Part shown: positions 16,926 through 26,139 of the stretch, one piece after another
Layout of the letters: each line of letters begins with the position of its first letter
How positions within the stretch are numbered: position 1 is the stretch's first letter
Assembly: GCA_963810555.1 (NCBI GenBank)
Contig: CAWENX010000007.1
Span: forward strand, 434,001-498,000
Source: G963677325 sp963810555
GTDB lineage: Bacteria; Bacteroidota; Bacteroidia; Bacteroidales; Prolixibacteraceae
Reading direction: 5' to 3'
DNA length: 64,000 nucleotides
Notes under the pieces: generated by a model
The model's database searches: none
Told to the model about the DNA's origin: nothing
Seen by the model: only the letters and a program-made list of their open reading frames with translations
Program-made: the position numbers and the translations under genes

Positions 16926-17800
16926 AGTTTATGGATTGGGAATGGGAAGAAAGACTGATCAACCACAACTTTCATATCGTGGCCGCTTTGGGTGACTTCG
17001 ATTCCGCCGAGAGAGTTTACAAATCATTGTTTATCTCCAGCGATAAATTGGTTCCGTGTCGAGAAAAAATATTCGCGTTTAGTTTTGATTTAGAAGCATC
17101 AGAAGCATTAAGGCTTAAGCTTTCACCTTCCTGGAGAATAGTATCAGACAAAACATTTTCCGATGAATTTTCCTGGTTATATCCAGACACCTAATTATTA
17201 TTTCCTTTCTGAAGAACTAGGAGAAAGTTATGGTTCCCATTTTGACCTGCTGTGATCGAATTATTATCTCCCTGCTGAACAGCCATAATACCATTGTTAT
17301 CTCCATCCTGTGTAATCTCAATTTTATTCCCGGGACCATCAACCCAAATTCCATTTTCTTTGTTTTGAGTTACAATTGCTGCAATATCTCCATCAGCGAT
17401 TCCCAAACTAAATAAAGGCTGATTGGCTTGATTTAAGCCCAATACGCTTGCAAGGTAGCCCAGCTGAAAACTTAAAAACAGATTTCCGCTCCCGATCTGA
17501 CCAACCAATAGTTCGTTAAATCTACCCTGCTGAAAATTGTAGGATTGATTGGTAAAAGCTGTACCGGATCCCTTTGCTGATTGATACTGACTTTATTCTG
17601 ATCGCCGATTTGCTGCGTCAGGAGAAAATTGCTTTTGTCTTGATTCAAAGTTTGAAAGCTCAGAATATTATCGATCCCATTCGTCGAAATCTGATGAATC
17701 GCTTCATTTGATCCCAAACTGACATCGTTGATAATTTCCTGCGAAAAGCAATAGAAAATATTCAGCAAACAGAAAAAGGAAGAAAAGATAATCGTTTCAT
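16922..17800 (-). pseudogene. CsgB-like minor curlin / nucleator, frame-broken
   Basis: Starts at ATG 17798-17800 with a signal peptide (MKRLSFLPF, then after a one-base shift CLLNIFYCFSQE). The body contains curlin repeats of the X-Q-X-G-X-x-N pattern: LLTQQIGDQNKVSI, LLVGQIGSGN, KIEITQDGDNNGI, MAVQQGDNNSIT and LLVLQKGNNN. An in-frame TAG then occurs, after which coding continues (VSGYNQENSSENVLSDTILQEG) and, one frame over, ends IEVTQSGHDMKVVVDQSFFP. By size (about 290 residues) and position before csgE it fits the nucleator/minor subunit, but repeats alone do not separate CsgB from CsgA. I see about three frameshifts plus the TAG. Confidence 0.72.
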
Positions 17801-17943
17801 CGTTTTATTTTAATTACCCCGGCCCGAAGGCCGGGGATTAACCATCACATTAAGGATTAAGGGACTAACCCTTTCCGATTTGAAGATGGTGGCAGGTATT
17901 GTTGATTATTAAATGCCTTAAACAGTACCAAGATCAAAAGTTA

Positions 17944-19017
17944 TCAAGGGATCTGACTGATTGTTGTAACATTGCTGTTACCTAATTGCAGAACATCTGC
18001 AATAGCACCATTTCTTTGAAGAATATTAAGAGTATTCAAATTACCAGTTTGGGTAAGATCCAATTTGCTTCCTTCCCAAGAGTATGCTGTCCATACATCG
18101 CCAAGTCCTTTCAGGGTATTATAATCTCCTTCTTGCTTATGTTTGCCTCAGCTCCACTTGTCTGGTCTAAGCGAGCAAAATTATTTGAGCCTACTTGAAA
18201 AAGATTTGCCTTATTAACATCAAAAGTTGAGTTATTTGGCCTTCATTATAATTACCAAATTGATAGATAGCTCCTTCATTGGAATTGCCATTTTGTATCA
18301 CACTACCAACATTCTTGAAGCCATATTGCTGGATTCGAACCCCCACAAATCCGATGTAAAACCGTATAAAGCTGGAGTAATTGTATTGCCAGCAGCTAAA
18401 GAAGACTTATTATAGTTTCCTGTCTGAGAAATTGTTGCAGTGTTTTGATCATGCCAGGCATATCCTATCCAACCCTGAGAAGTGCTACCGTCATTTTGTA
18501 ACCAACTTGAGTGATAACTGATATATTATTGTTTGAATTAGCTGCTGCATAGGCCCAGTCCTCATTATTTCCAGACTGACTAATGGTAGCTTTATTATCA
18601 TTGCCCCAAAGCCAATGACCTGCATAATCGTTATTCCCAATCTGAGATATGTTGACAATGTTTCGATTGCCAAGAGAAAAGCCTCCACCATTATTTGCAT
18701 TACCAGCTTGTGTTATAGTAATCTCGTTGTTATCACCAGGAAGGTAGTCTCCCGGATACTTGTACGAAACACCTTGTTCAAAAAAAGCCATATTACCCGT
18801 GCCTGTTTGTGTTACGGTTGCCTTATTTTCATTCCCTGTCTGAGAACTGTAAGTTACCGGAGAGTCACCATTAGCAACCCGGCCAACCAAATTGTTTGAG
18901 CCAATTGAGCAACGAAACTTGATTGGAATTCCCAATTGAATGAGTGTTTGCTGTGTTTTGTGCCATTACAATCCCCGCGGCAAACACCAACGCAAAAACT
19001 AAACTTAATCTTTTCAT
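17944..19017 (-). pseudogene. CsgA-like major curlin, frame-broken
   Basis: ATG 19015-19017 opens a clean signal peptide (MKRLSLVFALVFAAGIVMA, then QNTANTHSIGNSNQV). Curlin repeats follow in several frames: ENKATVTQTGTGN, NEITITQAGNANN, IVNISQIGNNDY, NKATISQSGNNE, NNISVITQVGY, NTATISQTGNYN, GSVIQNGNSN, KLDLTQTGNLNT and VLQLGNSNVTTISQ. These Ser/Asn/Gln-rich units are the amyloid core of curli. About 358 codons in total, much longer than E. coli CsgA (151 residues), as is common in Bacteroidota. I count about five single-base breaks. The gap of 143 bp to the next gene and 247 bp upstream may hold promoters. Confidence 0.78.
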
Positions 19018-19264
19018 AATTTTTGCTTTTTTTAAATAGTTAATAAATTTGATAATTAATTCCTATATAATATTAATTACAGAGGCCTAAACTCGAATAA
19101 TCCTTAATCAGAAACCAGATCAGAATCATTTAGAGGCTCGCATTTACGGTTAAGAATAACAACCATCTTTCATTCGAATACAAATGCAATCGGTCAAAGC
19201 CGCTAATACAACTACTTTAAGTATAATTTAGCTGTAAAGATGTCCTTTTGCCTTTACCCTTACC

Positions 19265-19664
19265 TTATTTTTCTGTATCTTTATTAGATTGTGATATATT
19301 GATTTGATTATGATTACCGGTTTGCTTAATATCTACCTTTCCACCATTACCTCTTTGACTTATATTGACAGAATTACTTTCCCCCTTCATTTCTATACTA
19401 TTTATGTTATTCTTTTCTTTAGTAATGGTATCCATACTTACTTTAAAAGGTAGGTCGCTTGTTATCTGAACAGAATTTGACTTTCCATTGATGTTTATCG
19501 AAAAATTGGTGAACAGTATCTGCCTTGCTGTTAAGTGAATCATTACTAATTCCGGCGTTGGGCTTGACAGGTTCCTTCCGTATTTGATGGTCTCTGTCAG
19601 AATTATTGGAAATAGCGATTAAGCACAAAAAAAGTAATGCCGTAAATGTGAGAATCGCTTTCAT
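19265..19664 (-). pseudogene. Small curlin-like exported protein, one frame break
   Basis: Two overlapping frames form one gene of about 133 codons. The 5' part has a signal-like leader (MKAILTFTALLFLCLIAISNN). After a one-base shift near 19500 it continues SININGKSNSVQITSDLPF and ends with two curlin-type repeats (GESNSVNISQRGNGGKVDIK, then QTGNHNQINISQSN). It is the most upstream gene of the operon. It may be an additional minor curlin or a regulator of polymerisation; neither is demonstrable from sequence. Low repeat number separates it from CsgA and CsgB. Confidence 0.65.
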
Positions 19665-20065
19665 AGGTTCACTTCATAAGTTTGTTAATGCAAGATCAAC
19701 CATTTAATCACGAATTTCAATGAGTGAATACACCGAATTATTATTTGCTGAAATCTTAGTGATTTTACCCATACACTTTTACAGAAACCAGGCGGAACAA
19801 CAGAATGAAGAGGGTGGAGATTTTAAAATTCCTGGAAATTTTATTAGGTTATTTGATTATAACGCGAAATTGAATTGAAATCCGGATTAAATTTCAATAT
19901 CTGATAACAAACACAATCTCGATTTTGAAACAAACATGTTCGTTTCATTGTAAATCAAATTAGGGATCGGAGTGGAATAAGAAATTGGCGTGAGTTGAAA
20001 ATACTGACCCAATAGGGCAAGGTGATTAAGTCACTCGAAACTCCGTCTGCCTGGTGAATTACTGA
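19665..20065. other. Upstream region of curli operon; flank of a tandem duplication
   Basis: No gene seen. It must contain the curli promoter. Its sequence around 19760 (GATTTTACCCATACACTTTT) has a near-copy at 21558, showing that the regulator genes and their downstream flank were duplicated together. Confidence 0.6.
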
Positions 20066-21240
20066 TCAAAAAAGGTTGGAGCTGTCACCCAAAAAAATCA
20101 GCAAAAAAGGAATGGTATCGATATCAATCAAATTAACAAAAAAAGCAGTCAATAAAGAAATGGTTTTGAAATCAAGCAAATTGTTCCTGAGCGCAAATAT
20201 GATGACTTCAATCATATTCTTCGAATTGGTTTTCCCCATCATTTTGGCACGGTGCTTTTCAACTGTCCGGCTTGAAATTGAAAGTTTATCGGCAATGATT
20301 TTAGTTGAAAGGCCTTCTATCGACAGGCGAGAACCTGATTTTCGCGGTCGGAAAAAAAATCGTTTTTTTGAGTTATTGTATTAACATTGTGTTGATTGAA
20401 AAGATCCTTCAGCCTTTCACCTAATGATTCTTTCACAACAATATTTTCACTTTTCAAAATCTTGAGGATATCCGATATAAAAACCGGAATTTCGTCGCAT
20501 TTTTTATTATTCAGTATGACTAAACCAGCCAGCAATGAATTAACGAAATATTCTCCATATACAGAAATATAAAGAGTAGCTTCAAACTTTTCACCTTCTC
20601 TGGAAATGAGGTAAACAGTTTCATCAAAAGAATTCAATAATCCGTTTTTACATCCGGTTATTCTTTCTTTTATTTTCTGATATGAAACCGAATCTAAAAG
20701 ATCTTCAATGGAATATGATTTTATATTTTGCTTCCCCAGTTTAAGAATCCGAATCAAGGCTGGATTTGCTTCAAATAAAGTATAGCCGTCAAATAAAAAA
20801 GTGCCATTTGGGGATAAATTAATAAATGTTCTAAACTCCTGACCACCGATTTCTTTTAGTTTTTTGAATTTGGTTAATCTATTTTCAATTGAGCGTATAA
20901 GAGTTCCATTATCAAATGGTTTTACAAGGTAATCATCAGCGCCTAAATCCATTGCAAACCTTATGTCCCGAAGTTTAGATTTACTTGTGACAAAAATAAA
21001 TGGGATTCTTTCGATTAAATAACTATCATTCAGGGTATTATAAATCTGCCAACCATCCATCAGATCCATTTTGACAGCACACAATATCAAGTCAGGATTG
21101 TAATCAGATACTTTTTGAATACCTGAGGCTCCATCATACGCACAACAAACATCATAGTCATGCAGCATGAGAACATCTCTAATTGCCTTAACTAATCGTT
21201 GGTCTTCATCGATGATAAGAATTTTGGCTCGAATATTCAT
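20066..21240 (-). pseudogene. LuxR-type regulator 1 with pseudo-receiver domain, one frame break
   Basis: Three-domain regulator: N-terminal receiver (1-120), a PAS-like middle (about 140-250, FINLSPNGTFLFDGYTLFEANPALI split by motif) and a GerE/LuxR helix-turn-helix. The frame breaks after FFSDRENQVLA; one frame over it resumes LSIEGLSTKIIADKLSISS, then RTVEKHRAKMMGKTNSKNM. The receiver lacks the phosphoacceptor: the site reads LILCAVKMDLMDG, Ala where Asp is expected, so phosphorylation at that position is not possible. The C-terminus runs on past the paralogue's end to a stop at 20066. Location just upstream of the curli operon parallels CsgD, also a LuxR-type curli regulator, so control of curli is a reasonable inference. 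Confidence 0.75.
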
Positions 21241-21935
21241 CCAAAAATAATTAAACTAATAAAGTGCATCTTTAGTGTTGTCTTGAAAGTGCTGAAAAAT
21301 TCACTTTCATGGGCTCCCTTCGCCAATATTATTTATATCCATTGTTATGCTGAGACATTGAATATTATTATTGAAAATGCTTGTGTTATATAGCAAAATT
21401 ATTGTGGAGATGGTTCTCTGATTAGGTTCGATATGCATAAGGTTAAAATATTTAGGCATATTAAACATATTAGTTTTAAATAGTACCCTAATTTCGAAAA
21501 TTTAATCATGAAATGCAATACGTGAATTCACTAACACAGAATTTGCTAAAAAATGAGGATTTTACCCATTCACTTTTATAGATATCAATGTTAATACCGG
21601 AATGAACAAGGTGGAGATTTGTATCATTCTTCCGGATGTAATTATGGATAGTATATACATGATGATGATATCTAATTCATATCATAAAATTTTTGGCCAA
21701 TTCAAATTTCATCCGTTAATTCTGAAAATGATTTTCAGAAAATTGTTATAGCTTATATCAGGTGAAACGATGGAAAATCACCTTTTTCGATTGTAAGCAC
21801 AATCAACTAAAAGTTAAGTTTAATATAATGAAACGAGCATGTTGGTTAGCACAAATAATAACGGGAATCTCATGCGAGTTCTATCCGGCCATTAAAAATA
21901 CAATTATTGGGGATGAAATAGAATAATAGCGGCTT
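21241..21935. other. Gap between duplicated regulators
   Basis: No gene seen. The left part is the leader of regulator 1 (hairpin at 21284-21309). The right part, from about 21500, is homologous to the flank at 19665-20065 and is the downstream arm of the second duplication unit. Confidence 0.6.
21284..21309 (-). promoter_or_regulatory. Leader hairpin of regulator 1
   Basis: Arms TGAAAGTG and CACTTTCA (perfect, 8 bp) with a 10-nt spacer, 44 bp upstream of the start codon. The duplicate gene has a hairpin at the same place with different but still complementary arms, so structure rather than sequence is conserved. It could be an RNA leader element or an operator. Confidence 0.55.
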
Positions 21936-23012
21936 TCAAAAATTAATCATACCGTTTGTGAGGGCGAAATTGATTACTTTGATCATATTATTCGAATTGG
22001 TTTTCTCCATCATTTTGGCACGGTGCTTTTCAACTGTCCGGCATGAAATTGAAAGTTTATCGGCAATGATTTTGACTGGAAGGCCTTCCATCGACAAGCA
22101 GAAAACCTGATTTTCGCGGTCGGAAAAAATATTATTTCTCCAGGTTACTGTATTAACATTGTGTTTTTTGAGAAGATCAAACAGTTTATTACGTAACGAT
22201 TCAGTAATTACAATCTTTTCACTTTTTAAGATTTTGAATAAATCCGGCACAAAAACCTTATTTTCATTGTTTTTTCTATCATTCTTTATTACTAAACCCG
22301 TCATTAATGAATTACCGTAATTTAAACCTAATTTCGAAATATAAAGAGTAGCTTCAATCTTTTCACCCTGTCCGGAAATGAGGAATACAGTCTCACAAAA
22401 CATATTCAATAATCCGTTTTTACACCTGATTATTCTTTCTTTTATTTTCTCATATGAAGACGAATCTAAAAGGTCTTCAATAGAATACGATGTTATATTA
22501 TCCTCTTTTAGGTTAAGAATCCTGATTAAAGCCGGATTTGCTCCAGTTAAAACATGACCGTCAAATAAAAAAACGCTATTTGGTGTTATATCAAAAAATG
22601 TTTTAAACTCCTTCTCACTGGTTCTTTTTAGTTTCTTAAATTTGATCAGTCTAACTTCAATTGAACGTATAAGAGATTCATTATCAAATGGTTTTACAAT
22701 GTAATCATCAGCGCCTAAATCCAGCCCAAGCCTTATAGCTTTAAGATCAGACTTATGTGTGATAAAAATAAATGGAACATCATCTATTAAAAGACTATTC
22801 TTCAGTACATTATAAACATGATAACCATCAAGGGGATCTATTTCGATAGCACACAATATCACGTTAGGACGGTATTCAAATGCTTTCTGAATACCTAAGG
22901 CTCCATTATCTGCCCAATATACATCAAAGCCATGTACCGTAAGATCATTTTGAATTGTCTTAGCCAACGGTTGATCATTTTCAATGACCAGAATTTTAGT
23001 CCGAATATTCAT
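21936..23012 (-). CDS. LuxR-type regulator 2 with pseudo-receiver domain (intact paralogue)
   Basis: Intact 358-residue paralogue of the regulator encoded at 20066-21240. The receiver (1-120) again lacks the phosphoacceptor (VILCAIEIDPLDG; Ala for Asp), and the acidic pocket is altered (VIENDQ). The conserved receiver Lys is present (YIVKPFD). A PAS-like domain follows (FFDITPNSVFLFDGHVL, then ALIRILNLKEDN). The C-terminal GerE/LuxR helix-turn-helix is intact: FSDRENQVFCLSMEGLPVKI, then SISCRTVEKHRAKMMEKTNS. It probably binds DNA independently of classical phosphotransfer. Together with its broken twin it sits upstream of the curli operon and is a candidate CsgD equivalent; direct evidence of target sites is lacking. 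Confidence 0.8.
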   Translation of the reverse strand: MNIRTKILVIENDQPLAKTIQNDLTVHGFDVYWADNGALGIQKAFEYRPNVILCAIEIDPLDGYHVYNVLKNSLLIDDVPFIFITHKSDLKAIRLGLDLGADDYIVKPFDNESLIRSIEVRLIKFKKLKRTSEKEFKTFFDITPNSVFLFDGHVLTGANPALIRILNLKEDNITSYSIEDLLDSSSYEKIKERIIRCKNGLLNMFCETVFLISGQGEKIEATLYISKLGLNYGNSLMTGLVIKNDRKNNENKVFVPDLFKILKSEKIVITESLRNKLFDLLKKHNVNTVTWRNNIFSDRENQVFCLSMEGLPVKIIADKLSISCRTVEKHRAKMMEKTNSNNMIKVINFALTNGMINF

Positions 23013-23053
23013 TCAAAAATAATTGAATTAATCAATTGATTATTTGATCGTTT

Positions 23054-23083
23054 CCTGCAAGTGGGGAAGAACTCACCTGCAGG
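23054..23083 (-). promoter_or_regulatory. Leader hairpin of regulator 2
   Basis: Arms CCTGCAAGTG and CACCTGCAGG with a 10-nt spacer, 42 bp upstream of the start. The only non-Watson-Crick position becomes a G-U pair in the minus-strand transcript. Compared with regulator 1, several base pairs changed on both sides together. Confidence 0.55.
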
Positions 23084-23694
23084 ATAACCCCTTCACCAAT
23101 ATTATTTTCATTCCTATTTATGCCGCTAACTTAAAAAATTTTATCGTAAAATAATCAGTTCTATTGATAACTCCATAAAAGATAGTGATTTAATAATTAA
23201 AAATCAATAGGTCGCATTAATTTTTCGTCGTCCTCATCAAACTTTCCGAAAGAAAGTCATAATATCCTTAATAATTTTATCTGCTTTGATCATATGCACA
23301 TAAATTTCCTTTTATGCATAAATCTTGTTTTAAGCGGGAATGTGACGTCGTTTTTTTACCAATGAGCGTCGTACGATAAATTTGTTGTAACTTTAAGATT
23401 ATTCAAAACATTGATGTTATTTGCTTGCTTAAACAATTGATCAAAATCTTTGTAAAATAAATTCAGGAATCAGTTAAAAACCCCGCTCCTCCGGATATGC
23501 TATTCGGTGGTAAATAACAGGGAATTTGTAATTCCCAAATGTTTGATAAACAAAAAAGATTTGTTCACCTCAATAAACAATACCGGTAACCTCTCATCTG
23601 ATCTTTTTACCGAAAGGCTTCTTTATGAAATATCATTATCAGGTCTTAACAGCAGCTATTCTGCCCAAAACCTGAAACAGACCTGTCAACATAC

Positions 23695-23800
23695 TACCAA
23701 GTCCATACTTTGAACGTACTATGAACGTAGTTTGTGCGTACCATCTGCGATGAACAACGTTAAATCTACGTTTAAATTACATTTATGCTATGTCTGAGCA
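23695..23800. repeat. 11-bp phased array E with half-turn phase switch
   Basis: TA dinucleotides (mostly within CGTA) fall at 23695, 706, 717, 728, 739 and 761 (position 750 is degenerate), all 11 bp in phase. After a 6-bp step a second series (TACG/TTAC/CTAT) runs at 767, 778 and 789. The following sequence (ATGCTATGTCTGAG, then GGGAGAAAATAGC) is clearly related to that after array D at 56505. The enclosing gap 23013-24148 contains no convincing gene; a 68-codon frame at 23507 has no coding character. Confidence 0.75.
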
Positions 23801-24148
23801 ATGGAGATGATAGGGAGAAAATAGCTGGAGGGCCAGGTGAAGAACTTTCAGGAGGGATGATATTGAACAGCACCCAGAAGAGCAAACAAGGTAATGGTTG
23901 TTATTAAAAGCCTGCCAGTGCGAATCTGTGATCTAAACCTTTTAACCATCATTAATAAAGTACATTTTTGGAAATAGTTTATGGTACATGGTACACCTCA
24001 AAACCCTGGAATACATTAAATGATAATTTTTTAAGCCATTTTTATATGTATCATCAACTAATTGCTCGCTCTGTTGAAATAATTGGCCTAAGAGAAGGAA
24101 AATCAGTTCAGTAAATCTCAATAATCACATAAATCACAGTTCAGAATC

Positions 24149-25969
24149 CTATTCCACGGTCACTGATTTCGCCAAATTCCTTGGACGGTCAACATTACAA
24201 CCAAGAGGCCAATGCAGTATGATAGGCAAACAATTGTAAAGGGATCACCGAAAGCAATGGTACAAGCGCATCATGCATAACAGGGATTTCAATCGTTTCA
24301 TCCACCAGTCCCGCAATTTCCCGTCACCTTCGGCAATCAGATGCGATCACTTTCCCGTTTCTGGCTTTGACCTCCATAATATTGGATATCATCTTACCCC
24401 TGTTTTCCTTGTCGCAGGCAATGAGCAATTACCGGGAAATTCTCATCGATAAGGGCAATCGGCCCGTGTTTCATCTCAGATGCGGGATATCCCTCTGCAT
24501 GAATATAGGAGATTTCTTTCAGCTTTAGTGCACCCTCCAGGGCAATCGGATAATTAATCCCCCTTCCCAGGAAAAGAAAGTTCCTGCAGCCGGAGAATTT
24601 ACGGACAAGGTCAATCAGGTGTTGTTCACGGGCAAGTATTCGTCTCATTTTTGAAGGGATCTGGGCAATCTCATCCTGCATTTCACTGATCAGCAGATTC
24701 TGTTCATTCACAGACGAAAGAAAAGCTGTAAACTGAACAAGTTTCATCACCTGTGCCGTAAAAGCCTTGGTTGAGGCGACCCCTATTTCCGTCCCAGCCT
24801 CCAGCAGAATGGTCAGGTCACTTTCCCTTGCCATACTCGAATCAGGTACATTGCACAAACTCATCACGAATGCCCCCTCCTCCTTTGCCATACGGGTCGC
24901 TGCCAATGTGTCGGCCGTCTCCCCGCTCTGCGAAATACCAATGATCAGGTCACCCGGACCGATAACAGGATGACGGTAACGGAATTCCGCCGCATACTCA
25001 ACCGTAACAGGAATGCGCGCATATTTCTCGATCAGGTGATGCCCTATCAGGCCGGCATGGTAGGATGTCCCGCAGGCAAGGATAATCATCCTTCTGAATC
25101 CGGAAAGTTTATCTTTGAGTACAGAAAATTGTTCTTTCTCATAGTCGTTCTTGCGAGAAAAATACCTTTCTATGATCTCCGGTTGTTCAAAGATCTCTTT
25201 CAGCATGTAGTGGGAAAATTCCCCGAGTCCCGAATCGGGAAAACTGAATTTCATCTCCTTGTACACAACCGGAATTGAGGTACCTTCTTTGTCACACAGA
25301 TCAACCTCCCCTTCGCGCGACAAAATAACAATGCTGTGATTGGCCAGAATGAAGTATCGCTTTGCAAAATCCGACAAGGCATGGGAATCTGAGGAAAGAA
25401 AGGCCGCCTGACCCGATAAACCCACTACAAGGGGCGACATCTGCCGGACAGCATAAATCTTATCAGGCGTTTTTTTATCAAGTAAAACAAAAGCATAGGC
25501 CCCTTTTACATCGATCATCACCTGCTTTAAAACATCTTTTAAGGCAAGTCCCTTTCGGACAGCAAGAAAATCAATCCAGTTGACCAGCACTTCTGAATCG
25601 GTTTCACCCTTAAAAACATATCCGGCATTTCTCAGTTTCCGTCCCAGTTCGATATAGTTTTCAATAATCCCGTTATGAACCAAGGGCAAATCTTCCTGAG
25701 AAGGAAAGATGGGGATGGGCATTTTCTTCACTTACCCTGCCGTGCGTCGCCCAGCGGGTGTGCGCTATTCCCATATTGCCTGGACAATATTTTTCTTTTA
25801 ATTTTTCTGCAAGTATCTTAACATTGCCGGTAGTCTTCACAAGGTTGAATGAACCGTTCAGTATGGCTATCCCGGCGCTGTCATAACCACGATACTCCAG
25901 CAGCCGAAGTCCTTTAAGAAGTATAGGCTCTGCCTCCTTCTTACCAATATATCCGAATATTCCGCACAT
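24149..25969 (-). pseudogene. glmS: Glucosamine-fructose-6-phosphate aminotransferase, about five frame breaks
   Basis: GlmS makes glucosamine-6-phosphate from fructose-6-phosphate and glutamine, the first step to UDP-GlcNAc. ATG 25969 gives MCGIFGYIGKK with the catalytic Cys2; glutaminase motifs AHTRWATHG and LVHNGIIENY are present but split by a shift near 25725. The two SIS domains are continuous: ACGTSYHAGLIGHHL, GISQSGETADTL, ASTKAFTAQ, GRGINYPIALEGALKLKEIS and EMKHGP. After FPVIA the frame shifts again about four times before the normal ending (NVDRPRNLAKSVTVE, stop 24149). Total 1821 nt (607 codons) equals the usual size, so nothing large is missing. Loss of an essential gene is unlikely; sequence error is a serious alternative. 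Confidence 0.88.
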
Positions 25970-26139
25970 GATAAATTTAATTAAGAATTAAAACCAGACT
26001 TTAAGCTTTAGGCGATAAGTAATAATTGACAATTGACAATTGATAATTATCATATCAGTAAATCAGCACGTTATCACATTTTCAAATTTTCAAATCTTCT
26101 CATCATTTCCCTGCAACCTTGAATCATTTGCCTTATAAC

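Noticed and set aside
16931..17194. 87-codon plus-strand frame
   Set aside because: The minus strand here encodes the recognisable C-terminal part of the csgB-like curlin (ending IEVTQSGHDMKVVV) and its ATGA overlap with csgE.
23507..23713. 68-codon plus-strand frame
   Set aside because: Runs into array E, lacks a ribosome-binding site and resembles no protein.
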